Source: Varroa destructor (Eukaryota; Arthropoda; Arachnida; Mesostigmata; Varroidae). From it: 64,000 nt of DNA. The notes under the pieces are model-generated. The model was not told the DNA's origin. It was given only the letters and a program-made list of their open reading frames with translations, and did no database searches. Where the stretch lies: assembly GCF_002443255.2 (NCBI RefSeq), contig NW_019211455.1:52848801-52912800 (forward strand). The letters run 5' to 3'. Positions within the stretch are counted from its first letter, which is position 1, and each line of letters starts with the position of its first letter. Positions 13,168 to 27,462 of this stretch are shown here, piece after piece. A program made the translations under genes and the position numbers.

Positions 13168-16100
13168 GGCCAAGCGAACGAACGGGCTAACTCGCTAGTG
13201 TCTGTGAGTACGGGTATATGTCGATGTCTGCATTTCTACGTGACGAAACGTGCGGACCATGTCACTAGAAGAGCAGGGATGAAAATGAAGGGAAAACTAG
13301 GATAAAAAGAAGGTAAGCGCACGTGTTCACAAAGTCACATTTCTGTTATCCGAGATTGCAAATTACATATACGTGCGGTGGACTGACCCCGTAAACTGTA
13401 AATCAAGTAAACAACTGGACGAAGTGCACAAGCTTCCTCAAGCGATTTATGAAAATGGCCGTTCGGAGCAAAAAATGCCTTACTACTTGAGGTTCGAACG
13501 CAAGAAAAGCCAATCAGCTCGGCCTGTTGTTTTCTATTCAGGCCTATTCCCAATTAGAACAAGAATGGCAGCGTTTTTTCATTGCTACTCTTCCTTTAAG
13601 CCATTAATTTTTAAAACAAGTTGCCTTATTTAAGTTGAGAGGAAGCTGAAGGTCGCAAAGCTTCTTCACATACAGAACTTCAAGTCTCGAGTTCCAGCTC
13701 TCTTGGAGTTAATCAATCGCGTGGCTCGCGGTCTTTCTAGCTTCATGAGTGTTTTTCGATATTCTTACATTTCATTCGCGTACATATATTAACTATAAAA
13801 GCTACAATAGCTTTGGGCCGTCTCTACACCTTTTATTCGGTATTGTGATTTGCTATGTTGAATGTCATTAAAGGGCAATAAACAATTAAAACTAACAACG
13901 AAAAACAGGATCAATAACAGCAACAGATCGATTATTTAGATTAGATAAATTTAGGTAAACATAGATTAGATCATTTGATAAAGCAGAAATCAGGAATACG
14001 ACCAATTTTGTAGACGATATCTATAGCCCACTGCTCAACAAAAGCATGCTGCTGTATTTTCTATTTGATTCTTGTTACTGCATGCGCCGCCAGCCCATAT
14101 GGTCAAGATGTGTCGTTCTAAAAGAAAGAGAGCTGAGGTGAGAATATTCTTATCTTCTTCCTGTACTAGAATCCAACTTTCAACTTATTAAGTTCTTGCA
14201 CCTCAGTTTCTTAGGGGCTGCCTGGCCTGAGTAGCCGATGCCCATTTTTCCCAGTGCGTCATTATGAAAGACAACACTAACAAGCATCCTGCCACACTGG
14301 TTTTTATTTCAGGGTCACCAAAAATTACTGCCTGAAGGAATAATTAGGAAAGTCGGGTATTAGGAAAAAATGAGGAATTAAGGAAAGGAAAAGTTCTTAT
14401 TAAAATCAATAAACTCTTGTACACAATGCCGTTTCATAGGTTTACTGGAGAAAACTGAGGTGAGTCCAGCAAAATCGACTTCGGCTCACTTTGAAGTGGC
14501 AGCAAATTTTTGATACTGGACATTACAAAGAGGTGATTCCGAAAATTTGCTCACGTGAAGCAAGTAGCTAAAAATGCTAAATTTAAATACGTGTAAGAGA
14601 AGACCTACTCTGCTACCGCTAACGACATGCGCTCTTTCACAAGGCATTCAAGGATTCGATTTGCACCAGCAGCTCACAAACATGGCACGAACAACAGGAG
14701 CGGTCAGATATTTTGAGGTGTCATTAATTTTTTTTTAATATTGTTCTTCGATGTCTCTTTCCCTCGTGTGATTTAAGCCCACCTCGTGATGTGTCGCATG
14801 TAGTAAATATAGTAGGGTTATGAATATTAGTGTGCGCGCAGGATCGCTGTTGCTGCCTTGATTCCGCCTCTGTGGCCAGACTTATTATTACATTACAAAA
14901 GGCATTTACTGGTACCGTCACATCTGCTGCTGCACGTAGAGAACGTACATCGCACACAGTGCAATACCTTTTCTGGCCTTTTGTTGTCAAGTTTCTGAAC
15001 GTTAGGCTCTAACCTTTGCCGAAACGCAGGCCATCCCGTAAGGTTTTTGGCTTCTTACTCACAGCCAGCAAGTTGCGAACCATTACGTTTTCTATGCATA
15101 GGCCGGGTAGAAATGATAAGCAGTGGAGATCTACGCAAGTTCATCACCTATTCACGCTATATCGCGTCTCTTCCTTTGTATGATCTTCCGTCTGGCTGCC
15201 GTACATGATTTTGTTTCCGAAGAAACCTTTTGCTTTGTCTTGACTGTATATGTATGCATGTATATCTGTCAACCTTTGGACTCATATGAACAAACGATTC
15301 AGGCAGCGTGCTTCTTCATTTATTCCAACACTACACGCTATATACAACCTAGTAAATGTGTTCTTTTTTCCCCCAAAGGATACTCTAAAATAATACCCTA
15401 ATTTCGTCCCAGAGTCCGATTCCAGCTTCTAGCGAATTCGTTTGCGTGTGGTACCACAATATAAACGACGTAGCCCGTTTTACTTATTAGTTGACCTGGC
15501 ATCACCAACCTAGCGTTTATTAGATTTCGTTTTCCTAATGTCTCATGAACTGCTTCCTATCATAGTTCAGCGTATCAGGTTTAGCCGCATGACCGCGAAT
15601 TCGGCTACCCATCAGCGTCTTCCGTTCACGCCAAACACTAAAGCGTTATTGCCGGTCGCCCACTACAATTCTTGCTTCGTCACCATGCTGGTGCTGTTGT
15701 AATAAAGAAACGTGTTATCGATTTTCTGTAAGAGTTTAGGAAATCCGTCGGTTCTCTTCAGCAGTCGCATTTTCCATAGTTTCCTTGGAGGAAAGGTCCA
15801 GCTCCCTGCAGATTTTTCTGTGATTTCTTTCCGCGTAGGCTTTCAGTGGGTAGGTTCAGCAAGAAATCAGATTTTCTCCATGATGTCGCGAGCAAGCGAA
15901 GGCTAGATCTCTGTGTGTCCGTAAACGCAACGTAAACAATGGCGACAATCAAACAGTAGTTTTGGTTAAGGCTATTTTGCGTCTGTGACTGAAGCTGCCT
16001 GCTAACGAGCTCACCCGAAACCATACGGAAAAGCGTTGCTAAAATATATTCGCGCAAGGTGCTAACGTAACGTGCAATGTAGTAGATTATCCAGCTGTAG

Positions 16101-18899
16101 GCAACACTGACCGTATGTATTGAGTGAGTAGTCACTGTAATTCCTAAATTCTCTTGTTTCAACGTGTAATTACAGTTGGATTTCCATTGGAGTCCATCGT
16201 CTGCAAACCACAAAAGTACTGCCTGTTTCATATACTCTATAGTCAAGCGATAATGTTGCTTACGATGTACTGTTATATATACAGCAGGCCCTTTCATGGT
16301 ACAAGCAATAACGAAATAGGACATAGGCTGGAGAGGCCATTCGAAATAGACAGCCACACGCACAGCCGCACGAATTAAAATGGATAGACTTTCTTTCTAA
16401 ACGAGCTTAATACAATAGAACGGGTTGATCTACCAGGCCGAAAGTTCGACTACATTTCGCATTTGTGCCTATGGCAGAGGAGGACAAATTTCGATCAGAT
16501 TCGGTAAAACATAACACATAAGCAGCTTTTCTGAACAGCACAGATCATCCATTCGGCACAGACTTTTACACAATTTTTAGCGTATCTTCTGAGTCTCGCA
16601 ACTGTATGTAACTGCTACAAATGGCCAAAATTTAAAAACCGAAGTTACATACAGGTGGACAAAAGACTAAGCTTGACATTCTGCTTCTCACTGGACACTC
16701 AGTTACGCAACAGTCCCCAGATTTAATACGCGAAGACACTTATTTGATTCGCGTGCCCCTGCACATGACTTCTATGTGTCTCGTAAAGGAAACGCAGTCA
16801 TGTTCGCAGTGTCCTTTCAAGTTTCTGACAGACGCTGCAACCCCTCGCTCAGCTGTCTCCTGCTGATAGAATACCGTAGATGAAATCGACACTGCAATTC
16901 CGTTGCAGTAATCGTTGAACTTAAATCTACCATCGAAGGCAAGTTTTAACAGTACCTTTGAAATGACTTAGAACCATTGTAAATTTGTTGAAATCTGTAG
17001 AAATAAATAGTTTATTGGTAACCTCTGCTATGAAGTGTAGTTATAATATCGTGAATGAGTTACATGATGATCTCTCATGATATCGGTATAAAAGAAAAAG
17101 CCATTTAATCTATTTGCACGCACGTACACCAACTTCACATGTGTTAAGCGCTACAGCTTCAGACAGATAGATCTATAACCGAATTTTAGCTTAGGGAAAC
17201 ATATATACAAATTTAAATCGAGCAACTAGCTGCCTTAAGTAAGAACCTAACTTGTAACTGAAGTGAAATTTGCTCGAATCTCGATGTATAATTATTTCGG
17301 ATTTTACTGTCCTCTACTGGTATTATAGGCGTCTTACGACTAGCTTACATAACAAATATAAGGCTGATTACGATAGTCCGGACGAATACCTATCACAAAC
17401 TTTATTTCCAAATTTCATGTATCGATATAACACAAAATGCGGGGCTATCTCGTGTTCCCCTGATTTATTTTGTTTTTTTTTCGAGCCGTCGACTGCCACA
17501 AATTAATTATGCCGTGTCCACTTCAACTAGTCGCCATGTATATCAGCTAATATCTTGGTACGTGCACTCTAGTTATATATATATGCATTTCACGTCTTTA
17601 AATCTCGCGAACACATATGAGGTTTTTTGGCTTGTGGTCGACCCGTGTGCTGGGGGAGCATTAATGGCTAGGCACTTCCGATTCTTTTTACGATCTTCTT
17701 ACTACGGAAGTGGTAAGGTGCACGCTTAGCGTCGTACCCGCGCAGCCCCCATGTCCGTTCTGAACACAAATGTCCCGCCAACAACTATGAAGAATCGATA
17801 TTCGTCTGCTCGAGCGTAAATAGTTCGATTTTTTCTGCGCGCCTTTTTTTGAAAACCTTCTTATTTCATCACCTGCTGGATTTTTAATTAAAGTATTGCC
17901 GTTTGCTCAGTTACCGCAGCTTGGTAAGGATTTCTCTTTTAAAAAAGAAAAAAGAGAACGCTATAAGCCGAAATAGCAATTGCTGTTCAGTTTACGGAGT
18001 ACCCAAAAGCACATCGCAATACACTTCAATTACAAGCCTCAATCAAAAGTTGATTTAGGAAATACGACATGTCATGTCGCTTTTTGTCGACATCGCGTTA
18101 ACACGCCGACACTTGTGCGGCGTCGTATTAGGGAGCGTAACGGAAGAGAATAAAGTTTGTTCGCGCATACCCGGCTGCATACAACGCACCTCATATTTAG
18201 ATCACGTACATCACAATTAGGCCATATGGTTACCACGCCACAACAACTTACCTATTACCTGTAAATGTGCATGTGTAAAATTCCCGGGGGGTTCACAAAA
18301 TGGAACTGCTAAGGCATTGAGCTGTACACGGAACGATCGGAATGCTAGTTTACATGTGTATTGTATTTATAATCAATGAACAGTAACCTCGCGTGTTTGT
18401 TTCCGTCCTACTTTTTCGTTTACAGCTATAAAAAGAATGGCACGAGTTTTCGGCTGCCATCGGCTAGCTCAGTCAGTGTCTAAGTGAGAGTTCTGTTTTT
18501 ATTTTAGGCAAATTATGAGAGCATGCGTTACACACGTCTTCAAGCGTGCATCTTCATGCCCCTCTTAACACGAGCCTACAGCCCGCGAGGAACTAATATT
18601 CTAAATTTGATTTTCTTAAAACGCCCAGAGCGAAAACGAGTGAGTCGCCGCGGCCGCGGACAGCATCACAGGTCCACGTGGATGTACTACATTAACGCAT
18701 CTCGTGTAGAGATGTCTACATGCAAGTTGAAACAGGTTCCCGTTGATTGGAAGATAATAACCTTTCCGACTTCCCTTCATTTGCTATTCTTTCTGATAAA
18801 CCGTTCGAACGCGCTCTTGCTGCTTTATTGGTGTTGTACTATGGATGCCACTTCAACTTGAGAAAATTGCTCAAATATGGGCATTTCAGGTGTAAAAAA
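13168..18899. other. Non-coding stretch
   Basis: A 201-codon minus-strand frame (15758-16363, opening with GTG; first ATG 13 codons later) has no recognisable domain and is treated as chance. A TATAAAAA at 18427 lies upstream of the mariner relic, but no transcript can be tied to it. TCTACATGCAAGTTGAAACA near 18715 is faintly like a mariner terminal repeat and is unproven. Confidence 0.6.
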
Positions 18900-19350
18900 A
18901 GCCACATTCTACACAATATATTCCGTGGACATCTGAAACGCTGCAGAAACAGCCCGCGAGATTTTTCTTGTGCACGATAACGATATTATCGTTAAAAAAA
19001 CCGATCAAGAATCGCCTGCCAAATTTGAAATGGTGTTGGGGATTTTGACGATGCCCCGCTCTGGCCCGCCGGCTGAGTTTGGTGATAATTATTTCAAAGC
19101 GATTTTGAACAAAGACGATCGGCAAACAATTTGGGAACCAGCCAAACGGTGGGCTGCAGTCACAAGACTTTGCATAGGAACCTGAAATTTGGGTACTCCA
19201 TAAAATCCGTAAATCCAACACGAAATTACAGCCTAACGTTGCATCTCAAAATCTCGCACGACATTGAGAGTCATGTGACCACCATGACCAATTTTTGCAT
19301 AGCAGCATCACCAGTGATGTCTGTACATACGCATGAACCAAAAATCGGAA
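18900..19350 (+). pseudogene. Decayed mariner-like transposase, N-terminal half only
   Basis: Relic of a Tc1/mariner-superfamily (mariner-type) DNA transposase; an intact enzyme binds the terminal inverted repeats and cuts and pastes the element at TA sites. The similarity is collinear but jumps between all three forward frames. SHILHNIFRGHL at 18900-18935 and NAAETAREIF with following residues at 18937-19008 match the first helix-turn-helix region. GDFDDA (19038-19055) and PRSGPPAEF (from 19054) match the family's GDFDxxDxPRSGRP linker, and DDRQTIWE follows. VGCSHKTLHRNLKFGY (about 19149-19196) matches the second helix-turn-helix (xGxSHxTVxRHLKxLGY). ITSDV at 19307-19321 sits about 40 codons later, where the first catalytic Asp (VTGDE) is expected. 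Several frameshifts and an in-frame TGA at 18934 make it non-functional. The rest of the catalytic core and clear terminal repeats were not found. The family assignment rests on my reading of motifs, not on an alignment. Confidence 0.8.
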
Positions 19351-22300
19351 TAGGTTACTTCAGGAGATAAGTAACGCCCAGTGTCCAACCAGGTATTCAG
19401 GACTTACGTTTAGAGGAACCACTTGCCTCAAATTGGCACGTTTACTTAGTCAGTTTCATCAAGTGAACATGAAGCCGTTCAGAAACAAAAGACCTAAAAA
19501 ACGAGACCAGTTTATATTGGCTATATTTATATATTTATATTGTATATAAACGTGATGCCAGGCAGAACAACTATCGTCCAATCTGCTTTCTTGAACTTCG
19601 AACAGGGGGTTTTGTTGCACCCTCCAGCTTCTGTAAACCTTTGCGCCTTACTTTTTCCAACCTTACTTCTGACATGAATCAAAAAAAGGACGATTGAAAA
19701 AGAAACATGCTGCCTTCTAGTGAGACGACATGATTCACTTGGTGAAAAAAAGTTGGGGATACATAACATAATAATTTCGTGTTACCATAATGAATAATGG
19801 CATGTCTTTTATACAGTAACACGCGGGAACTTTATTTCTAACCTAATAATATGGGGCAACGGAAGTGTATGGTTATTATTAATAAGGCGTATGTGTTTAA
19901 GTGTTCCAATTCATATCTACGAAAATACCTACGATGACTTCCTGAATTTCAATTTAAAGGTATCTGGCCGTTCGTACCAGGTTATAGCGCGCGGAACATT
20001 TAGTACCTGTAACTCGGAAAATAGTTCAATATGTAGATTTATGAACGTACGAAACACCTGTATACATCTGCCAAGATAAGATGGCTACTCTATGTACGAT
20101 TTCAATGTATCGAAATATGTTTAACGACGCGCGTTTGGATAATTGACTAAACCGTTACTGTAGAGTTCGTCTTCAACCATGTGATCATTGAAGTTGTTCT
20201 ACTAAATTTAAATGGCTGATTCGCCCCGTCATCTGCCAGACACAAACGAGCTCTTGCCTAACGAAAGCTATTGCACAGGCCAATAACACCTAATTCCTAA
20301 TGCGCTTCATGGATCCGGCATATTCATGAGATTTCTTTAGTGTACAGTATGTTTCTATGATGCCCACGTGCAGTTCACTGCTCATTCGTGCAGCATCCTG
20401 TTTAGCGGGTGTTACACTTCAAAGCATCTAGGAGGACGCCACTGTTGTTGATGACGCTTAAAGTAGCAGATTCTAGTTTAACAGAGTTATTTACTACTGA
20501 ACAACTCTCCCCGCAAGTCTCGGGTAGAGCAGTGATTAATTAGTTCAAGTTATGGATGTTTGATTATGTAAAGGAATATTGCGGCGCCACCTTTTTGAAA
20601 GATATTGAATTTTAGAATAATTAAGTAGACGCTTTATTACACCTAACCGTCTATCAGAGTTTTTATACAAGCTCGCAAATGTTTATCTTCTATCGATCAA
20701 GACAGTCGACGTTTACGTGATACGGAAAATATAAGTGAAATTAGAAAGTTGAGATAACACAAAGGAAACTAAACTTATAAATAGTTAACTTATTAACACG
20801 TACGATGGAATCAAATTTATAGCTTTGATACTTCTTTTCACGATAATTCTCATCTTTAGATCAACTCTGCTATCGAATCCAAAAGCTTTGTTGCCATAGG
20901 TAGCGTTAGGCCGACATTAACGGTCGTTCAGGTGGCCAATGTGGTTTGGTAAATAGTCTTTCTGCTAGTTCGTACGAGACTTGCGTTACGTGCAGGCTAA
21001 ATAAGGCTTGATTATTTGTCTCATTTGTGTCCATTATTTATGATAAAGATACATTCTGTGTCCATGCTTTCTCGATACATATCAGCCTGCATATTAAAGG
21101 CATAACGAATGCCGAAAGCGTCCTTATAAACGCTAGTTAAACCGTCTTCATCAGGGGCTCTTTGTGTAGTTAAACGGAACGTGAGCACGTGCAGTAGCTG
21201 GCGCTCGGATGCGGATAGTTCCACAAAGCGGCTATGTGCTAACGGCGATGCCGGAACGATTCTTTCTGTCGGGCTCATTTGACATTGTCTCTTTCCAGAG
21301 GTTGGATACAAAATACAGCGCATTAAATAGATGTACGATGTGCAATGCTGCAACTTACATAATACTATCCGTACTACCAGAATTTACGAGAAGCTTACCC
21401 CTGTTGCGGGGGTGTTAAAGGCACAACATAAACAATAGCTGTACTGAAGAACGTTTGATCATTTGCCTTGATTCCTATAATATAATAAATGAACATTATT
21501 CGGTTTTTGACGTTCCCCCCTGCCGCTCCCCCCCTCCCCCCCAACGACGTGAAGAAGCGTCGTCCACAAAGGGGAACGAAACCATAAAAGGTCGCTGTTT
21601 ACTTTTCCAGAGGCACGGCCTGTTTTTAGTCCTTTCGTGTGGCACATAAGTGCGCATAGACTCTTTTTGCTATTGTTGTCACAGTGCGATCTACACCGTA
21701 GCATTTCAGACAAAACTGTGATGTGTCACAAGACACGCATAGTCCTCTTCTGGCGTCGTACTGGTAATCGAAGCGATCGTTCTGATAGTTCTTACAAGTT
21801 GTTTACCAATTCGGCAAACTAGCGAAAATAATGCTATACAAAAGCCAGGATGCAGCAAAAAATCTTGCAGTACGTGTGCAATCGCTACTATTACATTTGG
21901 CGCCTAGCCTTGCAGAAAGTACAGTCTTCTTTTTAATCCTGGGTCCTGGTCACAAATATATGGGTCAAGGTTTGCACAACCTTTGCCTGCCAATGATATT
22001 TCGTAGGCAGCAGAATCAGCTGTGAGCCTCAAGAAGCGCTTGGACCAAATCATTTTGATTTCATAAATATTTCAAATAAACATATAATAAACAAATATAC
22101 GAAATGTATATGGCACAATGGAAAACAAGTATTACAAAATGAGAACTTTGGAAACAATGAGAGAGTATAGGAAAAAAAAACCATATTACCTTAGGTGTAT
22201 TCCAAATAATTTTCTGCCACTGAATGTCATATACGAAATCCGCTCACCTTAGGTGCAGAATGTCGCTAGAATTTAACTATTAACTAGGACGGTTTTAGCA

Positions 22301-24746
22301 TTTATTTTTTCAGACACAAGGTTGCCTTCGAGTCATATTTGTTCTTCATCTGTGTTGTTACAAAAATAAAACAAGTATGGTAATTACTTTTATAAACTGT
22401 AGCCCTAATGCTAACTGGTCATGCTTTTTGTATATGTTGAAATATCGATACTATTATTTTAGGAGCTCGAAAGGAACCGGACTCACAAGCACAAGCACAA
22501 AATCCCGGGTTAAATTTTTGGCAAAAACGTCTCATTAGATTTTGGAGTTGCATATATTTTTAATTTCAGCTTCCCTTATGATTGCAGCTGTGAAGCTGGA
22601 ATTGTCAGGCTTTCATCACCGGCTTTAAAAAGACATTATACTCAAAGGTTTCAGATCCTGAAATAATACGAAAATCTAGGAGCGTATCATATTATGCCAC
22701 GTTCCACACCGCTGTTTATATGTGACAAATGCCTATATATAAATCTATAGAAAAAAAAACATTTACATATATAGGCCGAAACAGCTGAGTTCATGTCTAT
22801 TAAATAGGACAGACCATTCTTATGTACGAGCCTAAATTTAAAGAGAGGTACGTAGAATTCCTCTCGTAGCGGGGCAGGCTACGTCGATGGCCCTCTGCTA
22901 TGTAACCTACAAGCGTCACTATTGGAATCGTCAACGAAATTATTGAGAATTAACAACAGAAGTCTAAAATGAAGCCTTAAAAGAGCATTTAACAGTAGAA
23001 AATATAGATTGCTAAGCCATTTTGGCTTCCTCTTTCAGATTGATGAAACACACCGAATTGGCGGGTACTAGTCCTTCTTGATAAAGTAATTAAAATAATC
23101 ATAAGCAAATAAATGTGTATAACAATAACCGTACCCATGCATGCATAGTTAACACTAGTCAACTAAGATTGCCAACCGATCCGGTTCTTTCCTATTGCGT
23201 AGTCTGCTGGACGCTCCTCTTCGTGGTCTTTACAAAAAAAAACAAGAGATAAAACAACGAGATTTCAAGCTATGGCATCCATGTGCACATCACGTTCAAT
23301 GTTATAGATACGACTTAAAAATAGAGTAAAAAGTGTCTGTCCTTGCCTGAAAGCTGCCAATGGCTTTAGAGTGAGTGGGCCCTCCCCTATGCGCCTTCGG
23401 ATGTCTGGCAGTAGATTTTACAGGCTAAACGACGCGAACCACGGAGCACACGCCAAACTACAAGGCAACATTGAACGCAACCCTCAAAATGTTGCACGTT
23501 TCAGAGTTCGGGAGGGATAGTATCATGTCGGGTGGTCTGTAAGTCCGCGGCTGAGGCTTGATGAAGCTTTCACGGTCGCATCATTCGGAGAGAAGCACGC
23601 CCCATTAGACAGGCCCACCGGATGCCCTTAGTTCTCATTTGTCCACCTCAACTTCCCTGTGTACAGCCAGGCATGTCCATACGGTTTGCAGACCGGCGCA
23701 GACTGTGACCCTATGCATTCCCCACGCAACCCACGCTCTGTTCAAATGCCGAATAGTACCCATTTAATAAGTCAAGATTTGCTAGGCACGGCCTTTTAAA
23801 AGCGCCACCCCGGCTTGTGACTAAAAGACTTCGCTTTACTCGGCCGGAACAACCGTAAACCGACCTCAAAAACTAACAGTTCTCTACATACAAGGCTGTT
23901 TCGTCTCTACTGATAATAATAATATGTCAAAGCTGCTGTATTAAATGTGGGTCGGCCTTAAAATGTTAGGAAAGTAAAAATGCGTTCAAAGTTCTTTTTC
24001 GAACTAGATCCATTTACATCATGAGGTAGTAATATATCAATGTAATTCAGTAGTAAATTACGGCTGTTCTGGCAGTACCTTTCTATTGTCGACCATGAAC
24101 ACATAAGGCTATTGAATATGACATCTTTGTTATTCATCATCCATGCAGATAAACTGTTTTTATTTCTTAAGTATCTATACCTGTTCCAGCTTGTAGACCC
24201 TTTGCTTTGGAGGTCGGCCCGAGATGGTGAGGTCGGTACATCGTGAGTACTACGGTCGTATATTAATAAATTCGAATAAAATTAGAAAGTCACTTCAAGG
24301 AAAAGTGAGAGTATATATACCGAGTAATTTGACGGGAAAGTCAAAGTTACTTTAGGTAAAACGATAGTTGCCGAATGACGCGCACGAACTATCATTTTGT
24401 AAACAGATAAGTGATAGATAGGAACGGTGTTACTAGTTTACATACTTATAAGGAAATGAGACGTAACAACCGATTAGATGTTTCAAAAAGAATCAGATAC
24501 GTGATCATAATGTATATATGTTTTTACAACCATTGTCATTTTTCAGCGGTTACTACATATTTGCTCTTTTATTCAGCCAAATCCGGCTATATCGCCGTTA
24601 TCAAGAAAAGCACCTAATGTGATTTCTCGCTGCAGTTCCTATGATATTTTTACTGCGAGGGTCAAGGGGTTGCCTTTGCTCGTTTCTGCTTCTTACTGCA
24701 GGTGATTTCCAGTCGAAGCGCATAAACACTTTACCATGATAATAAT
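19351..24746. other. Non-coding stretch
   Basis: No remaining mariner catalytic region was recognised after 19350. Contains an AT-rich run (19511-19550), the C-rich tract listed separately, an AT hairpin with GCCTATATAT arms (22731-22740 and 22767-22776), and a GC-richer block (about 23340-23780) without open frames. Confidence 0.65.
21515..21542 (-). repeat. C-rich tract (G-rich on minus strand), possible G-quadruplex
   Basis: C6, then C7, a T and C7 within 28 bp. On the minus strand these G runs could fold into a quadruplex. Confidence 0.88.
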
Positions 24747-24771
24747 AATTATTATTATTATAATAATAATT
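24747..24771. repeat. AAT/ATT trinucleotide palindrome
   Basis: AATTATTATTA, loop TTA, TAATAATAATT. It forms where an ATT run meets an AAT run, a simple-repeat palindrome with 11-bp arms. Confidence 0.85.
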
Positions 24772-26912
24772 ACAACTAGGCCAGTTGAATAAATTGAATT
24801 GAATAAAACAAACAGGACCTTATTAGGAGCGAAAGTTCATGTGGGCTCGGACCTAGACTCTAACACTGCCTCATTCTAGGGAAGCTTATAATTCCTGTTA
24901 TAAGTTCCAATAACAAATAGCTTTATATTAAACCCCCTTTTTTTACTAATGAACTTTGCCAGATTCTAATGTGAATCATGGCCTGTCGAAAAGTTTGCAA
25001 GCGCACATCTAATAGGGTCGTTAAGTCGATGTAGATTCATGTCTTATTTTAATGCCTCGTCACCGCCTATACCCACTTGCTAAGGCTGTAAGATCACTTC
25101 GAGAAGAAAGCATTGTAATTCTGTGAAATCATATTTCTTTCGGTATTCAGCTAACCCCACTAATGTTTGCATAGGATTATAGTTGACACAAATCTACATA
25201 TCATTCGTTAACAACATGTTTATCAGCCCGTAACCACATATCTCAACGTAATTTCGGAGACACGTATCCAATATTCACTGTACACAGAGATACACGCAGA
25301 ACAGCAGACCATCTCATAGAAGAATACGCTGCCGGATAGACAGAAAAGCCCAATCCTCCACTCAAAGCTTTTGAGCATCAGCAGTTGACAATGTATGACA
25401 CAGTGACTACATCTGTATCAGCAGCCAATAACCTCTGATACCGCCCACAGCTTTATGAAGAGACCAGATGAACGTGCATTGCAGCACGTGGCCGAAAAGC
25501 CTTTTCACGCTCGACATACTTTATTGGCAGCCTTTCCTGTCCCACTGAAAGGAGGCAAAAAGGAACTTTTTCTTCTGTCGCCTAACCCATTCACTGCCGT
25601 ACATAAGCCCTGATCTCCTATCAATTTTGCCTCCTCAGAGCTACAGCGTATTCATTTTTGTTAACCGGACATGAACCGCTGGTTGTCGATAAGCTGCTTC
25701 AGTATGGCGACATGACGTGTGTGTCTCGTCGTTCAGCATAGCGATGGGTCGCCGGCGGCCGGGAAGACCAAACAACTCCGCCATTTGGCCTCTTAGCTGG
25801 CCTTATTAGCCAGATGTGGCTGTTTTGGTTTGGTCGTTGCCCCCTAGAAACCTACCCCGTTTTAAGGACATCACAACCGCCATTTAAGACAGCGGACAAA
25901 TATAAGCTGTATATGCCGCGTGAGCACAAAAAATATCTATAGGAAGCTAAACTTGCAGTGGAGTAGGGTTTGGCGGGGTGAACGTAAGTACTCAAGGAAG
26001 TTTAATGTAGCAAGTGGTCATATATATGTCTGTCAAAAGGCGCTCGTGAAGGGAAATATGCTACAAAGACATGACAGGAAGACATCACACATTTCTCTAC
26101 ATCTGTCGATTCGGTAGGGGTAGTCAGCCTATAAAACACTATACGTTATAAGTTCTTCCAACACAGCCCATGTAGACATGGCCACTATTTCTGTCGTTCT
26201 GAATATCTTACTGTTACCACGGTTTTCTTTAGATCTGAGTGTTGCTATAACCCAAATATCACAGACTGCGAAGCATGAATCTAGATGGGTAAGGGCGAAA
26301 TAGAGGGTTGAAACAGAGGTACTTCACAAGTCATCAGCATTTGAGAAAATTATAGGGGAGCTTCGTCTTTCAGTCCTTTACCAGTTATCAGTCGAGGAGG
26401 GATCATCAAAAAGAGGAAAACTCAAAAATGACCTATGCACCAGCTGTACAGAGTTCAGAAAAGTAACTAAGAGCTGCATACTGTAATCACGCTTAGCAAG
26501 ACAGCGTTCGTAGGGCGTTTGTGAGACGCCGGAAGAACTGAATGAACGAATACCAAAGTATCAATAATATCTCATCAACGTACAAGCTAGGTGCATGTAA
26601 TAGAGTTGGCTTTACACCAGGAAGCCGTTTAGAATATCCAAGTGATGAGAAGCTTGTCATTTTCCTTAGTCTATATTGGCTTAGTCGATATAAATTGTAA
26701 GGTAAATCTTGCACACTATAGCTAACGGGAAGCTTGTTCTCTGAATTGAACCCTACATCACAGCAAAGACGAGAATGAGGTATACCTTTGGGGCAGTTTA
26801 TCGCCGATCACCTGGATGGATTATGTATTCGACTCGTTGTAGTAGTTAAAAGAAATAGGCAAACCAATATGTCTCGTTTAGAAATGCTACGGGGAATTCA
26901 GTAATACTTGTC

Positions 26913-26946
26913 ATCTCTTAGATTTACAGATCTCTTAGATATACGA
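26913..26946. repeat. 17-bp imperfect tandem duplication
   Basis: ATCTCTTAGATTTACAG is followed directly by ATCTCTTAGATATACGA; the first 11 bases are identical. Confidence 0.85.
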
Positions 26947-27462
26947 CATTTGCCCTCTATTGGTGGTATGCCATGAAGAAAAAAGCCGGAAATATCCACC
27001 GTGTAGATCTCCCTTTATTAACGCAAGGTCGTTTTCCACTCATAAGCGTAGCACAGGTTGGCATACCGATCAGTTGTTGCAATACGTTTCTTTATCCTGC
27101 CATGTAAAAGAAAACTGGAACTGTATATGCTATCATTGTAGGTTCGTATGAATACGGGGCAGTTGAGCGTCAGATTACAGCCGTCGGGTGATATGTGAAC
27201 AAACTTCCGTACAGGCTCATCACACGTTGGCTTTTGTGTCGGGCGGTCAGTAGATATTAAATTCAGACTTGGCCTGATGGCCCTGAGTAAAGCCCCACCC
27301 CATCAGTCTTCCGTGCAGAACCTTGAACCTTTGCTCAGTTGCTCGCGGTTTCCCCTCTTCAAAGACTAAAGTTCTTCCCTAAGGAAATCACCCTCGTCTT
27401 ACTTTAAACTTCTTAGTGTTCATAAGAAGGTGCCAGGCAAGCGAGGGATGGGTATTATTGAG

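Noticed and set aside
15758..16363. 201-codon minus-strand open frame
   Set aside because: It opens with GTG rather than ATG, has no recognisable domain or motif, and lies in ordinary-composition DNA; a frame of this length is only mildly unusual for 64 kb in six frames.
17087..17118. TATAAAAG with a CA initiator-like pair about 31 bases downstream
   Set aside because: Several TATAWAA matches occur through the window (for example 13793, 18427, 38220); none precedes a supportable gene, so they are likely chance.
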